In this document: positions 22,440 to 35,366 of the stretch, one piece after another
How the letters are laid out: the number at the start of each line of letters is the position of its first letter
Numbering within the stretch: position 1 is the stretch's first letter
DNA from: Tepidiphilus olei
Lineage (GTDB): Bacteria > Pseudomonadota > Gammaproteobacteria > Burkholderiales > Rhodocyclaceae
Length of the DNA stretch: 64,000 nucleotides
Assembly: GCF_006980705.1 (NCBI RefSeq)
Contig: NZ_SBHO01000002.1
Location: 62,001-126,000, forward strand
Reading direction: 5' to 3'
Made by a program: the position numbers and the translations under genes
The notes under the pieces: model-generated
Seen by the model: the letters and a program-made list of their open reading frames with translations, nothing else
The model's database searches: none
Told to the model about the DNA's origin: nothing

Positions 22440-23960
22440 TCAGAAGAAACCGAGTTTCTTCGGCGAATAGCTCACCAGCAGGTTCTTCGTCTGCTGATAA
22501 TGCTCCAGCATCATCTTGTGGTTTTCACGCCCAATGCCGGACTGCTTGTACCCTCCGAAGGCCGCGTGTGCCGGATAGAGGTGATAGCAGTTGGTCCACA
22601 CCCGTCCCGCCTGGATGCCACGGCCCATGCGGTAGGCACGATTGATGTCGCGCGTCCACACCCCCGAGCCCAGACCGTAGAGGGTGTCGTTGGCGATCGC
22701 GAGCGCCTCGGCTTCATCCTTGAAGGTGGTAACCGCCAGCACCGGGCCGAAGATCTCCTCTTGGAAGATGCGCATCTTGTTGTGCCCTTTGAAGATCGTG
22801 GGCTTGACGTAATAGCCGCCGGCGAGCTCTCCGGGCAGCTTGGCTTGTTCACCGCCGATGAGGCACTGCGCCCCTTCTTGTTTGCCGATGTCGAGATAGG
22901 AGAGAATTTTCTCCAGTTGTTCGGAGGAAGCCTGTGCGCCGATCATCGTCGTCGGATCGAGCGGGTTGCCCTGCTTGATCGCTTTGACACGCTCCAGTGC
23001 CCGCTCCATGAATTTGTCGTAGATCGATTCTTGGATGAGCGCGCGCGAGGGGCAAGTACACACTTCGCCCTGGTTGAGCGCGAACATCACCATACCCTCG
23101 ATCGCCTTGTCGAAGAAATCATCGTCGGCCACGGCGACGTCTTCGAAGAAGATGTTGGGCGATTTACCGCCGAGCTCGAGCGTGACCGGGATGAGGTTCT
23201 GGCTGGCGTACTGCATGATGAGCCGCCCGGTGGTGGTCTCACCGGTGAAGGCAATCTTGGCGATGCGCGGGCTGGTGGCTAGCGGCTTGCCCGCTTCCAG
23301 ACCGAAGCCGTTGACGACGTTGACCACACCCGGCGGGATGAGGTCGGCGATGAGTTCCATCATCACCATGATGCTGACAGGGGTCTGCTCGGCCGGCTTG
23401 AGCACGACGCAGTTGCCGGCCGCGAGCGCCGGGGCGAGCTTCCACGCTGCCATCAGGATGGGGAAGTTCCAGGGAATGATCTGCCCGACCACGCCCAGCG
23501 GCTCACGGAAGTGGTAAGCCACGGTGGTCTCGTCGATCTCGGAGATCGTCCCCTCTTCGGCGCGCAAGCACCCAGCGAAATAGCGGAAGTGATCGATCGT
23601 CAAGGGGATATCGGCTGCCAGCGCCTCGCGGATCGGCTTGCCGTTGTCGACGGTCTCGGCATAGGCAAGTTTTTCCAGATTCTGCTCGAGACGATCGGCG
23701 ATTTTCAACAGGAGCGCCGCGCGCTGCGCTGGTGGCGTCTTACCCCATTTCTCCTTGGCGGCGTGCGCGGCATCGAGTGCGAGCTCGATATCCTCGGCGG
23801 TCGAGCGCGCCGCCTGGCAATAGACTTTACCGGTGATCGGGGTGACGTTGTCGAAATACTGACCCTTGACCGGCGGCACCCATTTTCCGCCGATGAAATT
23901 GTCGTATTTTGCCTTGAACTGGACCGGGGCGGAAGGATCGCCAGGAAACGGATAAGTCAT
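22440..23960 (-). CDS. NAD-dependent aldehyde dehydrogenase (ExaC/AldA type)
   Basis: 506-residue aldehyde dehydrogenase. Catalytic features: [17 protein letters not shown] with the general base Glu, and the nucleophile Cys in [18 protein letters not shown]. The cofactor segment is [23 protein letters not shown]. The length and the [25 protein letters not shown]-like N terminus match the ExaC group that oxidises acetaldehyde and related aldehydes in ethanol or acetoin growth. First gene of the adh set, behind the consensus sigma54 promoter at 24038-24053. Confidence 0.94.
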   Translation of the reverse strand: MTYPFPGDPSAPVQFKAKYDNFIGGKWVPPVKGQYFDNVTPITGKVYCQAARSTAEDIELALDAAHAAKEKWGKTPPAQRAALLLKIADRLEQNLEKLAYAETVDNGKPIREALAADIPLTIDHFRYFAGCLRAEEGTISEIDETTVAYHFREPLGVVGQIIPWNFPILMAAWKLAPALAAGNCVVLKPAEQTPVSIMVMMELIADLIPPGVVNVVNGFGLEAGKPLATSPRIAKIAFTGETTTGRLIMQYASQNLIPVTLELGGKSPNIFFEDVAVADDDFFDKAIEGMVMFALNQGEVCTCPSRALIQESIYDKFMERALERVKAIKQGNPLDPTTMIGAQASSEQLEKILSYLDIGKQEGAQCLIGGEQAKLPGELAGGYYVKPTIFKGHNKMRIFQEEIFGPVLAVTTFKDEAEALAIANDTLYGLGSGVWTRDINRAYRMGRGIQAGRVWTNCYHLYPAHAAFGGYKQSGIGRENHKMMLEHYQQTKNLLVSYSPKKLGFF

Positions 23961-24037
23961 GTGCTCCTCTCCTCTTCTCTTTTACAAATGATGGACGAAC
24001 TCCGTGCACCTCGATCGAGGCGCAGGCATTCAAACAT

Positions 24038-24053
24038 TGCAAGTACCGTGCCA
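24038..24053 (-). promoter_or_regulatory. Consensus sigma54 (-24/-12) promoter for the aldehyde/alcohol dehydrogenase genes
   Basis: On the minus strand TGGCACGGTACTTGCA matches the sigma54 consensus TGGCACG-N4-TTGC(A/T) at every conserved base. It lies 78 bases upstream of the aldehyde dehydrogenase start and points into that gene. A gene for a sigma54-dependent activator lies directly divergent. Confidence 0.92.
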
Positions 24054-24117
24054 AGCTTTTTCTTATCTTTGATTCAAGAATTTTTTGCTATGCTGTACCA
24101 AGAAAGCGTCGCAAAAC

Positions 24118-24140
24118 GAGACACCGATTGTCTCAGTGTC
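24118..24140. promoter_or_regulatory. Inverted-repeat upstream activator site candidate
   Basis: Two nested perfect inverted repeats share this stretch: GAGACA-N5-TGTCTC (24118-24134) and GACAC-N11-GTGTC (24120-24140). The centre is about 100 bases upstream of the expected start site of the sigma54 promoter, a normal distance for an enhancer-binding protein. It also lies 60-80 bases before the activator's own start, so autoregulation is possible. Confidence 0.6.
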
Positions 24141-24199
24141 TTGAATTGTTGAATGCGAATGAGAACGACGACGCAAACAAGTCCAAGGAGGAACGAGGA

Positions 24200-26113
24200 A
24201 TGACGACACTGACCCCATCTCCCGAAGCGGTCGCACTCGCCCGCCGGACTTTTGCCGAAAGGGGTGAGATCTCCTCGCTGCGCTTGACCCCGGAGATCGA
24301 GCGCTCCTGGCGCCGTTGTCGGGCACTCGGTCTCTCCTGCGAGCGACACCCCTCCCCTGAAGAAGGACTAGTCGACACGCCTCGCCTCACCCTCGCTCGC
24401 GAACAACTGGAAGAATGGCTGCGTTACGCCCGTCCGGTGTTCGAGAGCGTCTTCGGGGATCTGCAGGCAGGGCGCAGCATCCTCGTGCTGGCCGACTCTG
24501 AAGGCGTCATCGTCGAGACAACAGGCGACCCGCGCTTTCTCGCTCGAGCCCAACGGGTGCATCTGGCACGCGGCGCGATCTGGCACGAAGGGGTGCGCGG
24601 CACGAATGCCGTGGGCACGGCGATCGCCGAAGGGGCGCCGGTCGAGGTGCTGGGGCCGGAGCATTATCTGAGCTGCAACGAATTTCTCGCCTGCACCGCC
24701 GCCCCGCTCTTCGACGGCACGGGCCGCTTGGCGGCGGTGCTCGACGTCTCCTGCGATTGGCACGACCATCATCCGCACACCCGCGCTTTGGTCAATACTG
24801 CGGTTCGCCTCATCGAGAATCACGCCATCGCCGCCCGCCACCGCGGCCTGCGCATCCATCTCCACCGTAACGCGCACGCCTTGGGTAGTTTCGTCGAGGA
24901 TGCCATCGTCTGCGTGTCGGAAGAAGGGCAAGTCGTTGCGGCCAATTCCGCCGCTCGCCGCCTCTTCTCCTTACGGAGCGAAGATTTCGGCAACCTGCCC
25001 ATGGAGCGACTCTTTCGCTGCGCCGCTCCGCTACCGCGCGGCGACGAACCCGTGTTGCTATACGATCACCAGGGCAATCCCCTCTATGCGCGCTTCGAGG
25101 GGCAACGCGCGCGCGTCGTGATCCGCCGTGCCGATTCCCCGCCGGCGAGTGACGCCCTGGCCGAGCTCGACACCGGCGACGAGGCGCTGCACCGTGCCAT
25201 CGTCCACGCCCGAAAGGTGCTCGACAAGGACATCCCCATCCTGTTGCGCGGCGAGAGCGGCGTGGGCAAGGAGCTCTTCGCCCAGGCCATTCATCGCAGC
25301 TCCCCGCGGCGCAACGAGCCGTTCGTGGCGGTCAATTGCGCCGCGCTGCCCGAAGCGCTCATCGAGGCCGAGCTCTTCGGCTATGCGCCGGGCGCCTATA
25401 CCGGTGCGCGCCGCGAAGGCAGCCTTGGGCGCATCCGCGAGGCGCACGGCGGCACGCTCTTTCTCGACGAGATCGGCGACATGCCGCTCGCGCTGCAGGG
25501 AAGATTGCTGCGGGTGCTGGAGACGAAGGAAGTGGTGCCGCTGGGCGGCAAGCCGGTGCGCGTCGAGTTCTCCCTGATCGCGGCCACGCACCGCGACCTG
25601 CCGGCCGAGGTCGAGGCGGGGCGATTCCGCGCCGATCTCTATTACCGGCTGGCGGGTCTGACGCTCACCCTGCCGCCGCTGCGCGAGCGCAGCGACCTAC
25701 CCACCCTGGTGGAGCGCATCTTGCGCGCTTGTGCGCCGGATCGGGACCTGCGGCTCGCACCCGAAGTGGCCGCCGCCTTCGCGTCCTACCCCTGGCCGGG
25801 CAACGTGCGCGAACTCGCGCAAGCGTTGCGCGTGGCCGCAGCCCTGGTGGATGAGGGCGAGACGGTGATCGGCTGGGAGGCGCTGCCAGAGGGGCTGGCG
25901 ATGGCGTTGCGGCCACGGGCCGGCATGTCCCCCTCCCTGCCGCAAGGGCGGGAAGAGACCTTCGAACTGGCAACCCTGTCACGCGCTGCGATCGAGCGGG
26001 CGCTCGCCGCGAGCCGGGGCAACCGCACGGCGGCAGCCAAGCGCCTGGGTATCAGCCGCGCCACGCTCTATCGCAAATTGCGCGAGATGGGCGGACGGCG
26101 CGCCGACCGCTAG
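24200..26113 (+). CDS. Sigma54-dependent transcriptional activator (AcoR-like)
   Basis: 637-residue enhancer-binding protein. An N-terminal GAF-type sensor (about 50-220, LTPEIERSWRRCRALGLSC onward) is followed by a PAS-like segment (FVEDAIVCVSEEGQVVAANSAAR). The AAA+ domain has Walker A GESGVGKE, the sigma54-contact GAYTGA in YAPGAYTGARREG, and Walker B GGTLFLDEIGDMPL. A Fis-type helix-turn-helix ends the protein (SRGNRTAAAKRLGISRATLYRKL). It resembles activators of acetoin and alcohol catabolism. The ATG at 24200 sits behind AAGGAGG; an in-frame TTG at 24128 lacks one. Its stop codon touches the left end of the 150-bp repeat element. Confidence 0.93.
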   Translation: MTTLTPSPEAVALARRTFAERGEISSLRLTPEIERSWRRCRALGLSCERHPSPEEGLVDTPRLTLAREQLEEWLRYARPVFESVFGDLQAGRSILVLADSEGVIVETTGDPRFLARAQRVHLARGAIWHEGVRGTNAVGTAIAEGAPVEVLGPEHYLSCNEFLACTAAPLFDGTGRLAAVLDVSCDWHDHHPHTRALVNTAVRLIENHAIAARHRGLRIHLHRNAHALGSFVEDAIVCVSEEGQVVAANSAARRLFSLRSEDFGNLPMERLFRCAAPLPRGDEPVLLYDHQGNPLYARFEGQRARVVIRRADSPPASDALAELDTGDEALHRAIVHARKVLDKDIPILLRGESGVGKELFAQAIHRSSPRRNEPFVAVNCAALPEALIEAELFGYAPGAYTGARREGSLGRIREAHGGTLFLDEIGDMPLALQGRLLRVLETKEVVPLGGKPVRVEFSLIAATHRDLPAEVEAGRFRADLYYRLAGLTLTLPPLRERSDLPTLVERILRACAPDRDLRLAPEVAAAFASYPWPGNVRELAQALRVAAALVDEGETVIGWEALPEGLAMALRPRAGMSPSLPQGREETFELATLSRAAIERALAASRGNRTAAAKRLGISRATLYRKLREMGGRRADR

Positions 26114-26262
26114 GGGAGACGCTGATGAAATGAGCGAGCGGGATGAAGCGCAAGGCGCACGGAGCGCAGCGACCGAGACATATCGAGTGGATAGGCGAGG
26201 GAGCGAGCACCGCGCAACGCAGCGATTCGCCCGCGCAGCCAATTATTCAGCGCGTTTCCCTA
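26113..26262. mobile_element. MITE-like element, copy 1 (about 150 bp, imperfect terminal inverted repeats)
   Basis: The left end CTAGGGGAGACGCTGA (from 26110) is inverted at the right as TTCAGCGCGTTTCCCTAG. The interior (from GAAATGAGCGAGCGGGATGA to CAGCCAATTA) matches copy 2 at 56535-56685 with about two mismatches over some 115 bases. It encodes no convincing protein. It fills the whole gap between the stop codons of the activator gene and parB, both of which use TAG at the element edge. It is most simply a non-autonomous transposon or a repeated bidirectional terminator-like module. Confidence 0.8.
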
Positions 26263-27111
26263 GGACCGCACGCCCAGACGTTCGAGCAGCCCTTCGAGCG
26301 TGTCGGCGTCACTGAAGGCGATCTCGAGCGTGCCGCGCCCGTCGCGGCGGCGCTTGATCACGACCGGCGCGCCGAAGTGCTCTGAAAGCGTTTCTTCCAG
26401 CCGCCGCCAGTCGGGGTCTTTCACGTCCTCCGGCTTGGGCGCGGGCGGAGCGAGCAGCGCCTGCACGGCGCGTTCGGTCTGGCGCACCGACCAGCCCTGC
26501 GCCGCGGCGCGCCGAGCGAGCTCCACCTGCTGCGGCACGGCGAGCGCGAGCAGCGCCCGTGCGTGCCCCATCTCCAGGGCGCCCTCCATCAGCAGCTCGC
26601 GCACCGGCTCGGCCAATTGCAGCAGGCGCAGCAAGTTGGTGACCGCCGAACGGCTGCGTCCGACGGCCTCGGCCGCCTGCTGGTGCGTCATGCCGAATTC
26701 GTCGATGAGCCGCTGCAACCCCAGGGCCTCTTCGATCGGGTTGAGATCCTCGCGCTGGAGGTTCTCGATGAGCGACATCGCCAGCGCCGCCTCGTCCGGA
26801 ATCTCGCGCACGAGGCAAGGCACTTCCAGCAGCCCGGCCATCCGGGCGGCACGCCAGCGCCGCTCGCCAGCGATGAGCTCATAGCGCTCGCCCACGGGAC
26901 GCACCAGCAGCGGCTGCATCACGCCCTGGGCGCGGATCGAGGCGGCGAGCTCTTCCAGCGCCTGCGGGTCCATGCGCGTGCGCGGCTGGTAGCGGCCGGG
27001 ATCGATGCGATCAATATCGACATGGCACAACGTCTCCTGCGCCGTCGAAACCGGTGCACCCAGCAGCGCGTCCAGTCCGCGACCCAGACCCTTGCGCTTG
27101 CCCGCCGCCAT
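26260..27111 (-). CDS. parB: Chromosome partitioning protein ParB
   Basis: 283-residue ParB/Spo0J protein. The N terminus [14 protein letters not shown] is typical. The CTPase/ParB domain carries the [22 protein letters not shown] and [16 protein letters not shown] motifs (with the GERRWRA signature), followed by [23 protein letters not shown]. The helix-turn-helix is [26 protein letters not shown], and the C-terminal dimerisation domain ends at the repeat element. It overlaps parA by one base. It would bind parS sites near the origin; none of the classic 16-base parS palindromes was seen in this window. Confidence 0.96.
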   Translation of the reverse strand: MAAGKRKGLGRGLDALLGAPVSTAQETLCHVDIDRIDPGRYQPRTRMDPQALEELAASIRAQGVMQPLLVRPVGERYELIAGERRWRAARMAGLLEVPCLVREIPDEAALAMSLIENLQREDLNPIEEALGLQRLIDEFGMTHQQAAEAVGRSRSAVTNLLRLLQLAEPVRELLMEGALEMGHARALLALAVPQQVELARRAAAQGWSVRQTERAVQALLAPPAPKPEDVKDPDWRRLEETLSEHFGAPVVIKRRRDGRGTLEIAFSDADTLEGLLERLGVRS

Positions 27112-27902
27112 CAGTGCACCTCCGTGAGCGGGGCTGACACGCCCAAGCGCCGTTCCAGCTCGGCGGCGAATTCGAGGTAGGCGAGCGCGCCTCGCGCGCG
27201 GGGATCGAAGACGACTCCGGGCATGCCGTGGCTCGGCGCCTCAGCCAGGCGCACGTTGCGCGGGATCACCGTCGTGAAGACTTTCTCGCCGAAATGGCGC
27301 TGCACTTCCTCCGAGACCTGCTGCTGCAGCGTCACGCGCGGATCGAACATCACCCGCAGCAGCCCGACGATGCGCAAGTCCCGGTTGAGGTTCGCATGCA
27401 CCCGCTTGATGGTGTTGGCCAGATCCGACAAGCCCTCCAGCGCATAGTATTCGCATTGCATTGGAATGATCACGCCGTGGGCGCAGGTGAGCGCGTTGAG
27501 CGTGAGCAGCGACAACGACGGCGGACAGTCGATGAGCACGAAATCGTAGGCGGCAGGGGCGGCGGCGAGCGCGTCACGCAGACGGAATTCGCGTCGCGGC
27601 AAGTCGACGAGCTCCACTTCGGCCCCGGCGAGTTCCCGATTGGCGGGCAGCACGTCGTAGCCGCCGGATTCGGAGCGCAACGTTGCCTCTTCCAAGCCCG
27701 ACAGCCCCACCAGCACCTGATAGACGGAGCGCTCGAGCGTGCGCTTGTCGATGCCGCTGCCCATGGTGGCGTTGCCCTGCGGGTCGAGGTCGACGAGCAG
27801 CACGCGGTGCCCCCGCCGGGCGAGCGCCGCGGCAAGGTTGACGCTGGTCGTGGTCTTGCCGACCCCGCCCTTTTGGTTGGCGATGCAAAACACGTGGCCC
27901 AT
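27111..27902 (-). CDS. parA: Chromosome partitioning ATPase ParA
   Basis: 263-residue Walker-type ParA/Soj ATPase. The deviant Walker A is QKGGVGKTT near the N terminus (IANQKGGVGKTTTSVNLAAAL), followed by LLVDLDPQGNATMGSG and FVLIDCPPSLSLLTLNAL. The ATG at 27902 overlaps the rsmG stop in a TGATG arrangement; the alternative two codons upstream is less likely. It works with ParB in moving replicated origins apart. Confidence 0.96.
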   Translation of the reverse strand: MGHVFCIANQKGGVGKTTTSVNLAAALARRGHRVLLVDLDPQGNATMGSGIDKRTLERSVYQVLVGLSGLEEATLRSESGGYDVLPANRELAGAEVELVDLPRREFRLRDALAAAPAAYDFVLIDCPPSLSLLTLNALTCAHGVIIPMQCEYYALEGLSDLANTIKRVHANLNRDLRIVGLLRVMFDPRVTLQQQVSEEVQRHFGEKVFTTVIPRNVRLAEAPSHGMPGVVFDPRARGALAYLEFAAELERRLGVSAPLTEVH

Positions 27903-28566
27903 CAGCAAAATTCCCCGATCACGAGATGGCGCGCCTCGGCAAGCCCCGGCACGCCCAGCGGAACGACTCGTGTCACCACGTCCGCCGGCAAGCCGGCGAG
28001 TTCGTCGCGGTGGCGCGGCCCTTTCATGGCATACCAGCGCCCACCCGGCGGCAGGAGGTGGCGGGTGAGCGCGACGAACTCATCGAAGCGCGCGAATGCT
28101 CGCGAGATGATACCCGAGATCGGCGCCGGCGGCCGCCAGCGCTCGACCCGTTCGTGCCAAGGGTGGAATCCTTTCAGCCCCAATTCGATCGCCGCCTGGC
28201 GCTGGAAGGCGATTTTTTTCGCCACCGCGTCGAGCGAATGCACGACGAGCGGACTTTCCTCGGCCTGCGCCACGAGGGCAAGCACGAGCCCCGGCAACCC
28301 TGCGCCGGAGCCGACGTCGACGAGCACCCGTTCCTGTCGCACCCAGGGCCAGACGGCGAGCGCGTCGAGCAGGTGGTGGGTGACGACTTCGTCGAGCCGC
28401 GCGATCGCCGTGAGGTTGTAGACGCGGTTCCACTTCACGAGCAGCCCGGCGTAGCGCCACAGCGCATCCAGCGTCGTCGCGGGCAAGGAAAGCCCGAGTG
28501 CGGCGACGCCCTCTTCGAGCAGAGTGCGCGCCGCGGCCTCGTCCTGGAGCGCAGGAGCGCGAGGGC

Positions 28567-28570
<4 letters not shown>
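27902..28570 (-). CDS. rsmG: 16S rRNA (guanine527-N7)-methyltransferase RsmG
   Basis: 222-residue SAM-dependent methyltransferase (GidB). It has [28 protein letters not shown], the SAM loop [16 protein letters not shown], and [29 protein letters not shown]. It overlaps mnmG by four bases and precedes parA, the standard order near the replication origin. Confidence 0.96.
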
Positions 28571-30489
<1,919 letters not shown>

Positions 30490-30623
30490 GGGCGTGCGAT
30501 GATCGAGGAAAACTTTTCATTATAGGCGTTTTCGACGCCAAAGAACAGCAAAGGGTTCAGTGTCCGCCGCGGGCGAAGAGCCCCGCTTACAGCCTGCTCA
30601 ACCACACCCAGCAGGCCCGCCGT

Positions 30624-31406
30624 TCATGCACGCTTCTCGTCGAGCTCGTCGAGGAACCGGGCGATCTCCGCGATCAATGCATCGGGCCGTTCCCGATGCG
30701 GGCTGTGGCCACACTGCGGCAATACCGCCATTTTCCCTCTCGGCGCGCCCCGCGCGATCTTCTCAATCTGCGCCAAGGTCGCGTATTCGTCCCGATCACC
30801 CTGCACTGCCAGCACCGGACAGGCGATTTTCGGGATCTCCGCCTCGATGTTCCACGCGCGAAACTCGGGCGAGCGCCAAGTATCACGCCACGCGGCAAAT
30901 ACACGTTGCGGATCGGACTGATGTCGCGCCAGGCGCTGCGGCCAGTCGGTCGTGCGCCACAGCCGGTCGGCCGCCTCGATCCCGGCGATCGCCTCGGGTT
31001 CCACCTCGACGTGCGGCGCGATCAGCACCGCCGCTTCTGGCTGGGGCGCCAAACCGGAAGCGGCGTAGAGGAGAGCGATCGAAGCCCCGTCGCTGTGCCC
31101 CACGAGCACCGGGCGCTCGATCTCCAGCGCTTCCAGCACTCGCGGCAACCAATGCCAAGCCTCGCGGTGCAAGTAATCCAAACCGCGCGGACGATCTTCT
31201 CGTCCACTGCGCCCATAACCCTGTCGTGAATAGGCCATCACGGGACGGCGCAGAGCGTCCGCGAGGCGCTGCGGGAAATCCCGCCAGATCGACACCGATC
31301 CCAGAGCTTCGTGCAACAACACGACGGGCGAGGACTCCGCGGCTGCCTCCCGCGGCCGCCACCATTCGTATTCCAGATTGATTCCGTCGATGTCGACGAA
31401 CGCCAT
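30624..31406 (-). CDS. Alpha/beta-fold hydrolase
   Basis: 260-residue alpha/beta hydrolase. The nucleophile elbow is VLVGHSDGASIALLYA (Ser in GHSDG), the acid is in VQGDRDEYATL, and the His is in LPQCGHSPHRERPDALI. The oxyanion-side segment is VVLLHEALGSVSIWRDFPQRLA. It belongs with the small esterases and peptidases often annotated only generally; substrate unknown. It is divergent from ptsH, and 134 bases separate its stop from the mnmG start. No neighbouring gene points to a pathway. Confidence 0.85.
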   Translation of the reverse strand: MAFVDIDGINLEYEWWRPREAAAESSPVVLLHEALGSVSIWRDFPQRLADALRRPVMAYSRQGYGRSGREDRPRGLDYLHREAWHWLPRVLEALEIERPVLVGHSDGASIALLYAASGLAPQPEAAVLIAPHVEVEPEAIAGIEAADRLWRTTDWPQRLARHQSDPQRVFAAWRDTWRSPEFRAWNIEAEIPKIACPVLAVQGDRDEYATLAQIEKIARGAPRGKMAVLPQCGHSPHRERPDALIAEIARFLDELDEKRA

Positions 31407-31530
31407 GATTTCCTTTCACCCCATTGAGTTCATGTAGTCTAGCATCACCCCGATTCTGGTGGAAAAAGGAGCGTTTTTCCGTCGCATTCGTTAGAATGAG
31501 ACCAATTCCTTTGCCGACATCACCACCACC

Positions 31531-31800
31531 ATGCCCAAAGCCGAAGTCGAAATCATCAACAAGCTCGGACTGCACGCGCGAGCCTCGGCCAAGCTCACCG
31601 AGCTCGCCAGCCAATTTCCCTGTCAGATCTGGATCAGTCGTAGTGGGCGACGGGTCAACGCCAAGAGCATCATGGGCGTGATGATGCTCGCTGCCGCCAA
31701 AGGTAGCAAGGTCGAGATCGAGACCGAGGGCGAACGTGCCGACGAAGCCCTGCAGGCCATCGTCGAGCTCATCCGCAACCGATTCGGCGAAGGGGAGTAA
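31531..31800 (+). CDS. ptsH: Phosphocarrier protein HPr
   Basis: 89-residue HPr. The phosphorylated His lies in NKLGLHARASAKLTELAS (His-15 position), and the regulatory Ser-46 region is VNAKSIMGVMMLAA. The gene starts after a short leader and is followed closely by ptsI. Betaproteobacteria commonly have a mannose-type EIIA gene just upstream; here there is instead a divergent hydrolase gene, so the partner EIIA must be elsewhere. The pair is probably a regulatory (PTS-Ntr or EIIA-Man linked) phosphorelay rather than a sugar importer (inference). Confidence 0.96.
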   Translation: MPKAEVEIINKLGLHARASAKLTELASQFPCQIWISRSGRRVNAKSIMGVMMLAAAKGSKVEIETEGERADEALQAIVELIRNRFGEGE

Positions 31801-31804
31801 GCGC

Positions 31805-33556
<1,752 letters not shown>

Positions 33557-33561
33557 AACGC

Positions 33562-34170
33562 CTATCCTTCGCCGCCCGTCCATTCCGCCCACGGCGCCGG
33601 CGCCACGCCGAAGAGCGAAGCCACCCGCATCGCGATCTGCTGCACCAGCCGCTGCGGCGTGAGCTCCCCCAGGTAGAACGCCGGCACGGGCGGGACGATC
33701 ACTGCGCCCGCCTCGGTCACCGTCGTCATGTTGCGCAAATGGATGAGGCTCAAGGGGGTCTCACGTGGCACCAGGACCAAGCGCCGGCGCTCTTTGAGCG
33801 TCACGTCGGCCGCCCGTGCGATGAGGGTGTCCCCCAGGCCATGTGCGATCGCCGCCAAGGTGTTCATCGAGCAGGGGATCACCACCATGCCGAGCGTGAC
33901 GAACGAGCCCGAGGCGATCGGCGCGCCGATGTCCTTGTTCGCGTGCAGCGCATCGGCGTGCACCGCGAACGCCTCGCGCCCGACGCCGAGCTCGTACCGA
34001 GCGGTACGCAACGCCGCCGCCGATACCACCACGTGCAATTCCCAGTCGGTGACCTCGCGCAACCAACGCAACAGCTCGAGCGCCAGGATGCTGCCCGAGG
34101 CACCGGTCACCGCCACCACCAGTCGCGACGGGGATCGAGCGAGGTTTGCATCGCCTACATTTCGTTGCAT
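33562..34170 (-). CDS. ubiX: Flavin prenyltransferase UbiX
   Basis: 202-residue UbiX/Pad1 enzyme that makes prenylated FMN for the UbiD decarboxylase of ubiquinone synthesis. It has VVAVTGASGSILALELLRWL, the GAPIASGSFVTLGMVVIPCSMNTLAAIAHG segment, and LVLVPRETPLSLIHLRNM. The ATG at 34170 was chosen; a TTG at 34179 with an AAGG upstream is a real alternative. Convergent with ptsI, with five bases between stops. Confidence 0.94.
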   Translation of the reverse strand: MQRNVGDANLARSPSRLVVAVTGASGSILALELLRWLREVTDWELHVVVSAAALRTARYELGVGREAFAVHADALHANKDIGAPIASGSFVTLGMVVIPCSMNTLAAIAHGLGDTLIARAADVTLKERRRLVLVPRETPLSLIHLRNMTTVTEAGAVIVPPVPAFYLGELTPQRLVQQIAMRVASLFGVAPAPWAEWTGGEG

Positions 34171-34207
34171 AATTGACAATTATCCTTTTTCCGGTCGGAG
34201 GTGTGTC

Positions 34208-35290
34208 ATGCCCACACCAGTCTCCCACTGTCCGTGGCGACCGATTCTCCTGGCAATGATGCTCGGTCTGCTGAGTGCTTGCACCCTCACCCAGCAGGCA
34301 GTACGGTCCGATTCCTCCCGATATGCCCTCACCCACAGCGACCCGTCCCTCGTGAGCGACGAAGACACTGACGAAGCAGAGGATGCGCTCGACGTCTTCC
34401 TGACCGCACCGATCTACCGCAGCCCCGACTATACCCTCCGAGCGGAGGTCAAACCCAGTCGAATGACGAGGGCTTTGGAGACCGCACTCTCCTTGCAGGG
34501 CACCCCCTATCGCATGGGAGGCAACGACCCCGACGAGGGGCTCGATTGCAGCGGTTTCGTCAAATACTCTTTTTCCAGCATCGGCATCGAGCTGCCTCGC
34601 ACCTCAAGCGAAATGTATCATGCCACCGAACGGGTCTCACGCAACGAACTGCAGCCCGGAGATCTGCTCTTCTTCAAGACCGGTAGACGCAGCCGTTCGA
34701 TCAACCATGTCGCCATCTACCTCGGCAACGGGCGATTCATCCATGCCCCACGCAGTGGCCGCAACGTCTCCATCGATACCCTCGAACGAGGCTACTGGCG
34801 CGAGCGATTCGTCGCGGGAGGACGAATCGAAGGCTTGAATGCCGAACCACTAGAATTTTCACGGCAAGAGAAAGAAAAAACGGCTGAACCGTCCTCCACG
34901 GAAGAAACCGCCCTCCTCGAGACGGCTGCAGCAGTGGGCGCGCCCGCCATGGCCGCCAGCCTCGCCCCGAAAAACCCGGGCGCAAAAACCACTCCGGCCA
35001 CAGCCAAAGCAACCTCCCGCAAGCCCGCGAACGCCACGCGCAACGCCAAAACGAACAGGACGAAAACCCCAGTAGCGAAGACGCGCACCCCGCCAGCCAC
35101 CACCCGGGCAGCGAGCCGCTCTCTCGCTTCCTCGCCATCCGGCCAAGCTCAAGGGCAAACGGGGAAAGTGGCGAACACGGCGAAAAACACGCCTGCCACG
35201 AAACCGCAGACCCAAGCAAAAGCCAACAGTCCCGTCACTACCGTGTCTCAGCCGCAGCCCATGGGGCGGGTGGCACAAAACGATCGATGA
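34208..35290 (+). CDS. NlpC/P60 cell-wall peptidase lipoprotein
   Basis: 360-residue probable murein endopeptidase. A lipoprotein signal (CPWRPILLAMMLGLLSAC, lipobox LLSAC) puts it at the outer membrane or periplasm. The NlpC/P60 domain (about 95-210) has the catalytic Cys in DEGLDCSGFVKYSF, the His in RSINHVAIYLGNGRFIHAPRSG, and the ELPRTSSEM segment. The last 140 residues are a low-complexity Ala/Thr/Lys/Pro/Asn tail, likely wall- or periplasm-spanning and unusual for the family. A GGAGG precedes the start. It is divergent from ubiX and convergent with the glycosylase gene. Confidence 0.9.
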   Translation: MPTPVSHCPWRPILLAMMLGLLSACTLTQQAVRSDSSRYALTHSDPSLVSDEDTDEAEDALDVFLTAPIYRSPDYTLRAEVKPSRMTRALETALSLQGTPYRMGGNDPDEGLDCSGFVKYSFSSIGIELPRTSSEMYHATERVSRNELQPGDLLFFKTGRRSRSINHVAIYLGNGRFIHAPRSGRNVSIDTLERGYWRERFVAGGRIEGLNAEPLEFSRQEKEKTAEPSSTEETALLETAAAVGAPAMAASLAPKNPGAKTTPATAKATSRKPANATRNAKTNRTKTPVAKTRTPPATTRAASRSLASSPSGQAQGQTGKVANTAKNTPATKPQTQAKANSPVTTVSQPQPMGRVAQNDR

Positions 35291-35351
35291 ACTCGCCCAC
35301 GAACGCTCGTGCTCCGGACACCCGGACCCACGGCAGGTTTTCCGCGGCTTC

Positions 35352-35366
35352 TTCAGCGTCTCCCTA
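35352..35366. repeat. Solo copy of the MITE terminal repeat
   Basis: TTCAGCGTCTCCCTA matches the right end of copy 2 (TTCAGCGTCTCCCCAG) at 14 positions and the TAG-stop junction of copy 1. No matching left end was found in the preceding gap. As in the two full copies, the site lies between two convergent genes and ends in the TAG stop codon of the gene to its right. Confidence 0.55.

Noticed and set aside
26130-26250. Small open frames inside the repeat element (both strands, similar in both copies)
   Set aside because: The shared peptides follow from shared DNA. They have no ribosome-binding site and read out into flanking genes.
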